Both the position numbers and the translations under genes were made by a program. The notes beneath the pieces are model-generated. The model saw only the letters and a program-made list of their open reading frames with translations, made no database searches and was not told the origin of the DNA. 64,000 nucleotides of DNA from Enterovibrio calviensis DSM 14347 (lineage in GTDB: Bacteria; Pseudomonadota; Gammaproteobacteria; Enterobacterales; Vibrionaceae), in NCBI RefSeq assembly GCF_000621165.1, contig NZ_JHZA01000001.1, positions 620,001 through 684,000 on the forward strand, written 5' to 3'. Below, piece after piece: positions 1 through 8,253 of the stretch (position 1 is the stretch's first letter; the number at the start of each line of letters is the position of its first letter).

Positions 1-204
1 TCCGCGGGCTCTGCATCGCTGCAGTTGTTAATGCTTGGCTTATTGTTCAGCGGGTTAGCAACAGTCATCAATGTGTTGTATGCCTTCGTCGGCAGTTGGG
101 CTTTTCGTCGACCTAACGCCCAGCGTTATTCCCGTGCATTAGAAGGCGTATCAGGCTTTCTGTTAATTGGATTAGCTGGCAAGGTGGCGGTTAGCGATCG
201 ATAA
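1..204 (+). CDS. LysE/RhtB-family amino-acid exporter, C-terminal fragment
   Basis: Frame 1 is open from the window edge to a TAA at 202-204 and encodes 67 residues. It contains a hydrophobic helix (LLMLGLLFSGLATVINVLYAF), a basic linker (FRRPNAQRYSR) and a final helix (GVSGFLLIGLAGKVAV). A basic linker followed by a last helix of the type GxxLIxLGxxLA is typical of the C-terminus of LysE/RhtB translocators, inner-membrane exporters of amino acids and derivatives. The 5' part lies outside the window, so substrate and start cannot be judged. Confidence 0.7.
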   Translation, partial: SAGSASLQLLMLGLLFSGLATVINVLYAFVGSWAFRRPNAQRYSRALEGVSGFLLIGLAGKVAVSDR

Positions 205-253
205 TCGCAACGTCACGTAAAGCGACGCTGAGTCGCTCAAACAAAAAGAGAAC

Positions 254-799
254 ATGGACAGAATCGTACAACTCGTCAAACAAGACCCAATGCGAATGAA
301 GGCGCTTGATTGCGTCTTTCAACTCGGTTTACCTCAATCTTATCTTGCTGCGGGGTTTGTTCGTAATCTCGTTTGGGATTACTTACACGACAAGCCCGAT
401 CCCACGCCCCTCAACGACCTTGATGTGATTTATTTCGATCCAACCGAAACACGCTGGGATGCGTATCTGGAATACGAAGAAAGGCTCAATAGCATGATGC
501 CAGAACTAAACTGGCAGGTTCGAAATCAGGCTGCCATGCATGAACGAAACGGCGACCCCGCGTATGTGAGTTCGGTTGACGCTATGCGCTACTGGCCGGA
601 AAAAGAAACCGCAGTTGGCATTCGAATACTGGGCGATAACCAATACGAATGCGTGTCAGCCTTCGGCTTTGAGTCTCTGTTCGCCCTTCACGTCACACAT
701 AACCCCAAACGGGAACGTGCGGTATTTGAACAACGCATGAATTCAAAAGGGTGGTTAACGCACTGGCCTAAGTTGAAGGTGGTTATGCCTGCTGACTAG
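254..799 (+). CDS. nucleotidyltransferase-like protein (NTP_transf_6 / former DUF925)
   Basis: 181 residues. The N-terminal half carries YLAAGFVRNLVWDYLH followed by LNDLDVIYFD. This is the G(F)VRN...D(L)DV(I)YFD arrangement of the NTP_transf_6 family, which keeps the metal-binding DxD-like acidic pair of the nucleotidyltransferase fold. Family members are of this length, and their substrate is not established. The gene stands alone, 49 bases after the exporter. The start at 254 follows a purine-rich AAAAAGAG stretch. No partner gene suggests a pathway. Confidence 0.8.
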   Translation: MDRIVQLVKQDPMRMKALDCVFQLGLPQSYLAAGFVRNLVWDYLHDKPDPTPLNDLDVIYFDPTETRWDAYLEYEERLNSMMPELNWQVRNQAAMHERNGDPAYVSSVDAMRYWPEKETAVGIRILGDNQYECVSAFGFESLFALHVTHNPKRERAVFEQRMNSKGWLTHWPKLKVVMPAD

Positions 800-859
800 C
801 GTCAGTTCAGGCGTGTTGGAAATGTTTCAAGTATTGAGAATCAGGCAATCAGCCTTTTT

Positions 860-911
860 ATTCCAGAACATTATTCCACAACATTATTCCACAACATTAT
901 TCTTCGACATT
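860..911. repeat. four 13-bp tandem repeats at a stop codon
   Basis: Units are attccagaacatt (860-872), attccacaacatt (873-885 and 886-898) and the diverged attcttcgacatt (899-911). The minus-strand gene 897-1565 ends inside the array: its TAA is 897-899. The unit length is not a multiple of three. Confidence 0.85.
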
Positions 912-1565
912 CGGCTCAAGTGGCTTGGGTTTTTCAGTTAGGTTTTGATAGGCAAAAGAGAGGGCGATCACCGTTATGATGGTGACGACATAACTCAAAA
1001 AGGTGAGTAGAGCAGGAGGAACGGAGAGCAGCGCAAAAGGGACCAAAAAGAAACCAAAGATGAAGGGTGTAACCGCCACAACACAAAACATATATAAGGT
1101 TTTTTGAGCGGTTTGATGCCATGCATAGGGAAACGATACGCCTTGTCCAAGCGCGATTGCTGGGAACACCAAACTCAAGCGGCAAGAGATGACTCCTGCA
1201 ACGATGGCCAATATGCCGACCACAGCACCAATCAACGGCGTCAGCAGAAAGATCACGTAGACTCCGACTAAAAGCGCACTATAGTGAGCAAAAAACCACA
1301 GTTCTATTTTTCCTATGGTAAATCGTCCCCATTTGGGTACTGAATCTTCCCCTTGCAGCACAATCCTATGAACGTTGATGGCGATGATTGTACTTAGCAA
1401 TGCTTCAATGAAAGTCACTGCCCAGTAAAACAATTCGTCTTGTAATTCTATCGCTACCAAGTTCACGAGTATCGCTATCAGAATTGGAATAATGGTTGTG
1501 CGAAGCAGCACCGTTTTGTTTCTGAAGGTGAACCAAAAAGTGCTTGAAAGCGTGTCACTAAACAT
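897..1565 (-). CDS. multi-pass membrane protein of unknown function
   Basis: 222 residues with about six hydrophobic segments (around 20-40, 48-68, 88-110, 112-135, 150-175, 180-205) and a short charged tail ending in NVEE. I do not recognise a named family. The overall look (long helices, few charges, no enzyme motif) resembles YciC/DUF975-type membrane proteins. The start codon at 1565 is preceded on the minus strand by AAAGGA at good spacing. It is monocistronic as far as can be seen; its stop codon lies within a 13-bp tandem repeat array. Confidence 0.7.
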   Translation of the reverse strand: MFSDTLSSTFWFTFRNKTVLLRTTIIPILIAILVNLVAIELQDELFYWAVTFIEALLSTIIAINVHRIVLQGEDSVPKWGRFTIGKIELWFFAHYSALLVGVYVIFLLTPLIGAVVGILAIVAGVISCRLSLVFPAIALGQGVSFPYAWHQTAQKTLYMFCVVAVTPFIFGFFLVPFALLSVPPALLTFLSYVVTIITVIALSFAYQNLTEKPKPLEPNVEE

Positions 1566-1715
1566 CGAGATTTCCTTTCCAATCCATTGTCTGAACTCAT
1601 TTTGTCAGTGAGCCATACTCTACGCTAACGCAATCTGTCTTACAGCAGACACTCATTGGTAAGACAATAGTTCGAAAAACGTTGAAGGGGGATTTTGCAG
1701 TGTGCAGGCGCAATG

Positions 1716-2486
1716 TTATTTGCGTGTGTCTTTCAGGATTTGTTTTAGCTCCTGAATCTCGGCTTTCAGGGCTTTTACTTCTTCATACACCGCGTGATCT
1801 TTGGCTTCTTGTTCCGCTTTCTTTTCGGGGGTGCTGATCAGCCAGGATGCAAATACGGCGGTAAAGCTACCAAACAAACCGACTCCCATGGTGATCAATA
1901 TGATCGCCACAATCCGCCCTTCAAATGTCACGGGATAGAAGTCGCCATATCCGACGGTAGTGATGGTGATAAACGTCCACCAAAATGCGTCTGCTGCGGT
2001 TTGAATGTTGGCGCCTGGAATGCCTCGTTCAAGATAAAGCACATAGATAGAGCCAAACACCATCATCATTAATGATGTAACGATCAGAAAGTGAAGGGAC
2101 GACGAGGCTTTGTTTTCTGTGATCGCATGGCTGATCATCGAAATGGATTTGATAGCACGCACCAAACGCACGACACGAAGAATGCGCGCATATTGGTTAA
2201 TATCCATCAAGGGAATGCAGGAGATGAGATCAAGCCATCCCCATTTCATATATTCCATTTTATTCGGCGCAGCACGGAACTGTTGCACGAAATCGACGAA
2301 GAAGACTAAACAAATCAACGTGTCGACGTAGAAAAGTATTTCCCTCGCTTCCTCTGAAAGTGGAAACAGCATTTCCACCATCAGAGACAGGACAACAAAC
2401 AGCGACAGAACCAAAACCCCAATTTGAAATGGCGTTACGGATTCGGGTAATCGTTCGTTGAGATGTGTTGTCCTTAGGTTGATCAT
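1716..2486 (-). CDS. voltage-gated-type potassium channel
   Basis: 256 residues, an ion_trans-type channel with six helices. The S4-like segment RILRVVRLVRAIK (about 101-113) carries regularly spaced arginines. The pore helix and selectivity filter TTVGYGD (176-182) match the potassium signature exactly. The last 30 residues (VYEEVKALKAEIQELKQ) are a predicted coiled coil, a common tetramerisation tail. It begins 6 bases after the stop of the LtrA-like gene on the same strand, so the two are very probably co-transcribed. Inner membrane. Selectivity for potassium is a family inference from the filter. Confidence 0.88.
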   Translation of the reverse strand: MINLRTTHLNERLPESVTPFQIGVLVLSLFVVLSLMVEMLFPLSEEAREILFYVDTLICLVFFVDFVQQFRAAPNKMEYMKWGWLDLISCIPLMDINQYARILRVVRLVRAIKSISMISHAITENKASSSLHFLIVTSLMMMVFGSIYVLYLERGIPGANIQTAADAFWWTFITITTVGYGDFYPVTFEGRIVAIILITMGVGLFGSFTAVFASWLISTPEKKAEQEAKDHAVYEEVKALKAEIQELKQILKDTRK

Positions 2487-2492
2487 GTGGCG

Positions 2493-3701
2493 TTAATCCT
2501 GCTCTGCGATTTCACGAGACAAGGTGCGGTAAGCGTTTGTCACAGGAATAACAATTTGAGAGAACAATGCAGTTCCCCACAAAAGGTTACCCAGAATAGC
2601 GGGAATGTAGGGCACCAATATCAAAGCCAATATCGCCATGATGATACCAAACCATCGGATTTTCGCGGTCGCAAATTGGTGAGCTTTACGCAACTCGATG
2701 ATGTTCTGAATCACCAAGAGGCTATACAAGTAAACGGCCAGTCCAAGGCAACCTATCACTGCGTATTTGTAAGGGTAGCTTTCCCAGAAGCCGACTTTCA
2801 CTTCAGCGGAAAGCGCGACGCCAACACAGACCGCCGATAGCATTAAAGTCACGTGCGCAAGCGTCCAAATGGTTAAGGTTTTCTGGCTGGTATCTTTGGG
2901 TTTGCCGTTACCAACAAAGTCAAAGTACATCCAGCACATCGCAAAAATCGCTGCTCCGCCAATCACATAGTTCACAAATACATCGGCAGTCACCGTACCA
3001 ATACCAACGTCAGACAAGGTGATAACAAGCTTAAAAAAGCCTTCGCCAGCAACAATCAACAGTAACAAAGCAAAACGTTCTGCCATGTGACCTATACGCG
3101 GTACACAGCGATCGAAGCGTGTGACCCCGATTTTTGGCATGGCAAATAGGCACATCATCAGCACAACCCCAGCGCCAAACAGCAGATAGCCATAAGGCTG
3201 TGGCAGGAAAGCACTTACGGCAAAGATGGTCGCCCCAATACCGTAGTTACGGGACATTTCGCACGGAAATGGGTCTTGGCTATTCGCGCCAACAAACCGC
3301 GCTCGCCGGTAAAGGTTGGCAATAATAAAACGGTTTATGGCGTAACCCATGGCAAAGAACGACCAGCCATTGCCATCTATCGTCGAGATCGAGGAAGACA
3401 TCAACATCACAGTGATGATTTGTGCCGACATCATGTAGCGATGGTGAATGTCTGTGCTGACATAAATGGAGTTGAACAGGCTGAGGTCAAACCACGCAAG
3501 CCAGATAACAATGAATAGGGCTGCAAAGACGAAAAAACCGCTGAAACCCAAATGGTGACTCAGATAGTTACCCAGCACAAAGATAGACACCACATGCACA
3601 AGGTCATAGAACAGCTCCATCCAGTGAACATGATCACTGTTTGAGTCGCTATCAAGATAGTGTTGTGGCTTCCGCCATAATGGGTGATCTGAAAAACTCA
3701 T
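2493..3701 (-). CDS. LtrA-like low-temperature-requirement membrane protein
   Basis: 402 residues with about ten to twelve hydrophobic helices. The N-terminal motif WMELFYDLVHVVSIFVLG is the conserved E-L-F-(Y/F)-D-L-V signature of the LtrA family (Pfam LtrA), first noted in Listeria as needed for growth in the cold. The length is right for the family, and the biochemical role is unknown. The ORF starts at 3701 with no upstream competitor. The potassium channel follows 6 bases downstream, suggesting the pair acts together at the membrane. The intergenic region to the divergent zinc gene contains a Zur palindrome that lies much closer to the other gene. Confidence 0.88.
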   Translation of the reverse strand: MSFSDHPLWRKPQHYLDSDSNSDHVHWMELFYDLVHVVSIFVLGNYLSHHLGFSGFFVFAALFIVIWLAWFDLSLFNSIYVSTDIHHRYMMSAQIITVMLMSSSISTIDGNGWSFFAMGYAINRFIIANLYRRARFVGANSQDPFPCEMSRNYGIGATIFAVSAFLPQPYGYLLFGAGVVLMMCLFAMPKIGVTRFDRCVPRIGHMAERFALLLLIVAGEGFFKLVITLSDVGIGTVTADVFVNYVIGGAAIFAMCWMYFDFVGNGKPKDTSQKTLTIWTLAHVTLMLSAVCVGVALSAEVKVGFWESYPYKYAVIGCLGLAVYLYSLLVIQNIIELRKAHQFATAKIRWFGIIMAILALILVPYIPAILGNLLWGTALFSQIVIPVTNAYRTLSREIAEQD

Positions 3702-3862
3702 AACAACTTCCGTGTATCAGGAATGACTGAATTAGACGTGCATTCTAATTCCCAACCTCTCGGTCATATTTATTGATATTGAGAAAGCAGTCCCGAAATT
3801 TCGAGCTAAGGGTGATATGAGCGTAAGGCGCTTGTTCATACTGGCGACCCGCTTGATATTCG

Positions 3863-3882
3863 TGTTATGTTATAACATAACA
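3863..3882. promoter_or_regulatory. Zur operator (perfect 20-bp palindrome)
   Basis: The sequence tgttatgttataacataaca is a perfect inverted repeat. Its core TGTTATA-TATAACA-type half-sites match the gammaproteobacterial Zur box. It sits 20-40 bases upstream of the COG0523 gene start, an expected place for zinc-dependent repression. Confidence 0.88.
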
Positions 3883-3902
3883 ATTAAGAACAAAGTGAAT
3901 GG

Positions 3903-5117
3903 ATGCTAGCAATGTCAGTTGGTGCAATACAAAAGTTACCAGTAACGGTGTTATCTGGTTTTCTAGGTGCAGGTAAAACGACAATTCTCAGTCATCTACT
4001 CAACAACGTAGACGGAAAAAAAATCGCCGTCATCGTGAATGACATGAGTGAAATAAACATAGATGCCGCGATAGTTAAAGATCAGGTATCGCTGAACCAT
4101 AGCCAAGAAAAGCTCGTTGAAATGAGCAATGGGTGTATCTGCTGTACGCTTCGTGAAGACTTACTGGTTGAGGTTTCCAACCTCGCCAATAGCGGGAAGT
4201 TTGATTATCTCGTGATTGAATCCACGGGTATTTCTGAGCCTCTTCCTGTCGCTGAAACCTTTACGTTTACGGATGAAAATGGCGTTTCACTTTCAGATGT
4301 CGCACAGCTCGATACCATGGTCACCGTGGTTGATGCCGTCAATTTCCTCAAAGATTTTGATGAAGCCAAAGATCTGACCGAAACGGCAGAATCGTTGGGC
4401 GAAGAGGACGAGCGAAGTGTCGCCGACCTCCTTGTGGATCAAGTGGAGTTCGCTGATGTCATTCTGATCAGCAAAACAGACGTTGCCTCACCCGATGACC
4501 TGCAGCGCTTAATTGCCATCCTTAAAAGCCTCAACACCGAAGCCAAGATCATCCCGATTGCGGAAGGCAACGTAGACACTGACGCCATCTTGAACACTCG
4601 TTTGTTTGATTTCGAACGCGCTCAACAAGCACCGGGTTGGCTAAAGGAAATGCGCGGTGAACACATACCTGAAACCGAAGAGTACAACATTGGTAGTTTT
4701 AGCTACTTGGCGCGTCGTCCTTTCCATCCTGAAAAATTCCATCAATTCCTTCATCGCACAGAAAACTACGGCAAATTGCTGCGCTCAAAAGGGTACTTCT
4801 GGCTAGCCTCTCACCCTGATTTTGCATGGCAATGGAGCCAAGCGGGTGGTATGGCGAGATACGGCGCAGCGGGACTCTTCTGGAAAGCCGTTCCAAAGGA
4901 AGAATGGCCGACAGACACTGATTACCTCGAATCCATTCAAAAGCAATGGGTAGAACCGTTCGGCGATAAGCGTCAAGAGCTTGTTTTCATCGGCCAAGGG
5001 CTAGATCAAGCCCAAATGATGGCCGACTTGGATGCGTGCTTGCTGAATGACGATGAACTCTCAAAAGGCCACGCTTATTGGCAAGACGTAAACGACCCAT
5101 TCATTACGGCGGAGTGA
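3903..5117 (+). CDS. zigA: COG0523 (CobW-family) zinc metallochaperone GTPase, ZigA type
   Basis: 404 residues. The N-terminal G domain has the P-loop GFLGAGKTT (19-27) and the metal-binding loop CICC (78-81), the CxCC hallmark of COG0523 GTPases. The NKxD-equivalent appears as SKTD. A CobW C-terminal domain follows (W-rich region after GSFSYLARRPFHP). Family members load or sequester zinc during zinc starvation, and a Zur palindrome directly upstream supports the zinc subclass. The DUF1826 partner follows 4 bases downstream. ATG at 3912 is an alternative start with slightly better ribosome-binding spacing. Cytoplasmic. The zigA symbol rests on context plus motif, not on a search. Confidence 0.85.
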   Translation: MLAMSVGAIQKLPVTVLSGFLGAGKTTILSHLLNNVDGKKIAVIVNDMSEINIDAAIVKDQVSLNHSQEKLVEMSNGCICCTLREDLLVEVSNLANSGKFDYLVIESTGISEPLPVAETFTFTDENGVSLSDVAQLDTMVTVVDAVNFLKDFDEAKDLTETAESLGEEDERSVADLLVDQVEFADVILISKTDVASPDDLQRLIAILKSLNTEAKIIPIAEGNVDTDAILNTRLFDFERAQQAPGWLKEMRGEHIPETEEYNIGSFSYLARRPFHPEKFHQFLHRTENYGKLLRSKGYFWLASHPDFAWQWSQAGGMARYGAAGLFWKAVPKEEWPTDTDYLESIQKQWVEPFGDKRQELVFIGQGLDQAQMMADLDACLLNDDELSKGHAYWQDVNDPFITAE

Positions 5118-5121
5118 CCAC

Positions 5122-5811
5122 ATGTATTCTGATACTTCTCTTTCTCAAACTGACACCATCGGCCCTTACCCTGCTGAGGCTGTTACGCGCACAGAAGCGA
5201 TAGGTTCGCATCCCACTGTGCTAGGTGACATCTACCGTGATGACACAAACATCGCGATTTGGGAGAGAGAACTCCCAATGACAGTTCGAAACGCTGTCAG
5301 CGCGTTGATCAAAGAGAAGCCCCATTACCAAGCTTCCATGAACGTCACACCAGACAATGTGCGCGAAAGCCTAGAAGAATCTCTCGATCTGGTGGTGCAT
5401 CAATCACTGATCAATGACATCGAGCTACTGGTTAACATGTTCTGCTGTTTGTTTGATCTCAAACGTGCAGGCTTGCGGTTAACGGTGATTGATAAAGCCA
5501 TGTGTCCGCGTTTTCACACCGATAAAGTCCCTTGTCGTTTGGTCACCACGTATCAAAACGTTGCGACAGAATGGCTGCCCCACAATGTTGCCGACCAATC
5601 CAAGCTAGGAAGAGGAAGCGACGGTAAACTGGACAGCGAATCAGGCTTGTACAACAGTGAGGCAGAAATCCGTCAGCTCAATTGTTTTGACGTCGCCTTA
5701 CTCAAAGGGGAAAGCTGGGAAGGAAACGAAGAAGCAGGTCTTGTACACCGATCCCCCGCGCATGATCCTGACCAATGCCGACTGCTTTTAACGCTCGATT
5801 TTGCGGATTGA
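5122..5811 (+). CDS. DUF1826 domain protein, partner of the zinc GTPase
   Basis: 229 residues matching the DUF1826 pattern: a C-terminal core with RGSDGKLDSESGLY, then DVALLKGESWEGNE and HRSPAHDPDQCRLLLTLDF. The family is regularly found beside Zur-regulated COG0523 genes. His and Cys residues (CPRFHTDKVPCR, VHRSPAH) suggest metal binding, but the function is unproven. Only 4 bases separate it from the upstream GTPase gene, so both share the Zur-controlled promoter. A strong rho-independent terminator follows at 5878-5900. Confidence 0.85.
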   Translation: MYSDTSLSQTDTIGPYPAEAVTRTEAIGSHPTVLGDIYRDDTNIAIWERELPMTVRNAVSALIKEKPHYQASMNVTPDNVRESLEESLDLVVHQSLINDIELLVNMFCCLFDLKRAGLRLTVIDKAMCPRFHTDKVPCRLVTTYQNVATEWLPHNVADQSKLGRGSDGKLDSESGLYNSEAEIRQLNCFDVALLKGESWEGNEEAGLVHRSPAHDPDQCRLLLTLDFAD

Positions 5812-6298
5812 TGGAAGAGGTAGGATTTGAGCCAGAGAGTCTTAGGCCGTGACTGCTAAGCTCATGCCTAACGCAGACAGCCCCACATGGGGCTGTTTTT
5901 CGTTATCGGCGATCAAGCGGTTTTCGCCAAACCAGATAGAGAACAAACACGCCGCCCAATGCAGCCGCCAAGGCCAATTCATCCAACAGCGCCTAACTTT
6001 TAAAACGTCCTTCCATGAAATGCACCGTGCATTCATCTTCTCGGTTGGGTTCAGTGACAATATGTTGATTGATGATTCCGGATGACAAGAAAGTACCGAA
6101 ACCCCTTTCGTTTCAGAAGTAAGATATCTAACTAACACATTGAAAATAAACCAATGCTCTGTCTTTGTCTCATTAACGTCATGTAGAAGAAAACTGGCGA
6201 TCACTATCTTGTCTTTTTCCACTGTAAAGCTTCTTCGGTCAGCTTAAGGTCCGTTGACTTTGCGCTGGCTTCTTTCAGTTTCGAAAAGGATGAACGCA
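5812..6298. other. intergenic region with terminator and possible gene remnant
   Basis: Nearly 490 bases without a convincing gene. The terminator at 5878-5900 closes the zinc operon. On the minus strand 5903-5992 is a 29-codon open stretch reading LLDELALAAALGGVFVLYLVW then RKPLDRR and stop. It looks like the last helix of a membrane protein but has a stop just upstream and no start, so it may be a decayed gene end. A 126-residue minus ORF over 5842-6222 has no protein-like pattern. Confidence 0.4.
5878..5900 (+). terminator. rho-independent terminator after the DUF1826 gene
   Basis: The stem cagcccca/tggggctg (5878-5885 with 5888-5895) is followed by TTTTT (5896-5900). It lies 67 bases after the DUF1826 stop codon. 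Confidence 0.8.
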
Positions 6299-7882
6299 AT
6301 GTCAGAACAATCAAAAAATGGAATCAACAGACGTCGTTTTATTGCAGGTTCAGCGGCTGCTTCCGGCACGTTGATGCTCGGTGGTATCGCTCCGGCATTT
6401 GCGCGTGGAGACAGCAAAAGACCAGGCACACCTTACGGCGTGGCAAGTGGTGACGTGACACAAGGTGAAGCTATGCTTTGGTCTTCGTCCAAAGTACCTG
6501 CCCAGATGTGGGTTGATGTTTCCTATCACGAAGATTTCAGCAGGCACATGACTTTACAGGGCCCTAATGCACTGGGCGAAACTGGGTTTTCCAGCAAACT
6601 GGCAATTAACGGTTTGGCACCAGGCCAGAAAGTCTTTTACCGTGTTCGCTACCAGTCGTTAGAAGATTGGCAAAGCTGGGGCGAGCCCGTGGTGGGTTCG
6701 TTTAATACGCCACCGGCAGTGGCTTCTAACATCCGGTTCCTTTGGTCGGGCGATACTGCAGGGCAAGGCTGGGGGATCAACGAAGAGTGGGGCGGAATGC
6801 GCATTTATGAAACCATGCGTCAGACTGCACCGGATTTCTTCATTCATTGTGGCGATACCATTTATGCGGATGGCCCGCTGAAAGAAGAAGTCACCCTCAA
6901 GAGCGGCGATGTGTGGAAGAACATTGTCACGCCAGAAAAAGCCAAAGTGGCGGAGACGCTTCAGGAATTTCGCGGGAATTTCTCCTACAACATGATGGAC
7001 AAGAACGTTCGTGCCTTTAACAATGAAGTGCCGATGATTGTACAATGGGATGACCACGAAACCGTGAACAATTGGTATCCGGCAGAAGTGCTAAACGATG
7101 AGCGTTATCAGAACGAACAGAGCGTAGCCTTGCTCTCTGCCCGAGCGCGTCGTGCTTTCTTTGAAATGAACCCGATTCGCAGTACCGACACGGATCCTCA
7201 ACGTATTTACCGTAAATTTCATTACGGCCCACTGCTGGATGTATTTGCGATTGATATGCGCAGCTATCGCGGAGATAACGGGGCGAATAATCAAACCGAA
7301 CAGAACGCAGATACTGCTTTCTTTGGCAGCAAGCAAATCCTTTGGCTCAAGCAACAACTGCTGGCGTCAAAAGCCACGTGGAAGGTTGTTGCTTCAGACA
7401 TGCCAATTGGCATGATTGTCTATGATGACTGGAAGACCAAATCGACCTTTGAAAACATGGCAAACGGCAATGGACAGCCCAAAGGGCGTGAACTCGAAAT
7501 GGTTGAGTTGCTGCGTTTCATCAAGCAGAACAAGATTGAAAATGTGGTTTGGCTGACCGCAGATGTTCACTACACGGCTGCGCATTATTATGATCCAAAC
7601 AAAGCGCAGTTCCAGGACTTCGAACCCTTCTACGAGTTTGTCTCTGGTCCGCTCCATGCAGGCACCTTCGGCCCGAGTGACATGGATAATACCTTTGGTC
7701 CGCAAGTCTTGTTCAGCAAGCATCCGGAAGGCGGACAAATCAATCTGCCACCATCAGCGGGCTTACAGTTCTTCGGACAAGTGGATATTGATGGTGAATC
7801 GGAAGAAATGAAGGTGACGTTGAAAGATCTGGTTGGCAGCAGTTTATACACCAAGACGCTGACACCGAAGAAACCCGCGTAA
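6299..7882 (+). CDS. phoD: PhoD-family alkaline phosphatase, Tat-exported
   Basis: About 527 residues from ATG 6299, chosen because AAGGA at 6286-6290 sits 8 bases upstream; an in-frame extension to 6254 is possible. The Tat signal NRRRFIAG (10-17) is followed by a hydrophobic stretch, so export is folded, through Tat. A PhoD_N beta domain precedes the metallophosphatase domain. Metal-ligand motifs are present: CGDTIYADGP, WDDHET and TADVHYTAAHYY. PhoD enzymes are calcium/iron phosphodiesterases/monoesterases that release phosphate from organic esters. No clear Pho box was found upstream. A hairpin follows the stop. Confidence 0.9.
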   Translation: MSEQSKNGINRRRFIAGSAAASGTLMLGGIAPAFARGDSKRPGTPYGVASGDVTQGEAMLWSSSKVPAQMWVDVSYHEDFSRHMTLQGPNALGETGFSSKLAINGLAPGQKVFYRVRYQSLEDWQSWGEPVVGSFNTPPAVASNIRFLWSGDTAGQGWGINEEWGGMRIYETMRQTAPDFFIHCGDTIYADGPLKEEVTLKSGDVWKNIVTPEKAKVAETLQEFRGNFSYNMMDKNVRAFNNEVPMIVQWDDHETVNNWYPAEVLNDERYQNEQSVALLSARARRAFFEMNPIRSTDTDPQRIYRKFHYGPLLDVFAIDMRSYRGDNGANNQTEQNADTAFFGSKQILWLKQQLLASKATWKVVASDMPIGMIVYDDWKTKSTFENMANGNGQPKGRELEMVELLRFIKQNKIENVVWLTADVHYTAAHYYDPNKAQFQDFEPFYEFVSGPLHAGTFGPSDMDNTFGPQVLFSKHPEGGQINLPPSAGLQFFGQVDIDGESEEMKVTLKDLVGSSLYTKTLTPKKPA

Positions 7883-7885
7883 TGA

Positions 7886-7917
7886 AAACAGCCCTCCTGT
7901 TTATGGGAGGGCTGTTT
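7886..7917 (+). terminator. hairpin terminator after phoD
   Basis: Twelve-base arms aaacagccctcc (7886-7897) and ggagggctgttt (7906-7917) lie directly after the phoD stop. The U-run is only TTT, so it may be a weak terminator. Confidence 0.65.
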
Positions 7918-8253
7918 GCGCGTTAGCGACTAAAACTTAGCTTCGGTGATTGCATCAAAAGGAAAACCGATTGCTTGGAAAGACACTTTAAGACATCAAG
8001 ACTTTTGCCATGAATAGGCAATGGCATTCAGTGTAGTCTCAGTTTAGTTTATTCGAAGCCAATGGCCTAGATCTCCGAATCCACGTCACTTCTGTCCAAG
8101 AGCGTGCTGGCGCAGTTCACAGCAAACATTTACTTTGGGTTACTCGATTCCGAGTAACTTTATTGCTATGTTTCGCAAAATATATTGAGAATCGCGTGCG
8201 CGTTATTTTTCCAGATACCGTGCAGAATAATGTCTGGATTGGCTGAGGGCAAA
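7918..8253. other. intergenic region with a hairpin
   Basis: About 335 bases. A perfect hairpin gttactcg-attc-cgagtaac lies at 8139-8158, followed by TTTATT, upstream of the hydrolase gene. It could be a terminator or a leader structure. On the minus strand near 8070-8130 a short reading frame ends in LLDRSDVDSEI; a similar LLLDRS stretch recurs near 10180. No complete gene seen. Confidence 0.4.

Noticed and set aside
5842-6222. 126-residue minus-strand ORF
   Set aside because: No family pattern; its 3' part overlaps the terminator, and the plausible protein-like stretch lies in a different frame.
6200-6298. Pho box upstream of phoD
   Set aside because: CTGTAAAG occurs once but no spaced second CTGTNAT half-site was found, so phosphate control is not claimed from sequence.
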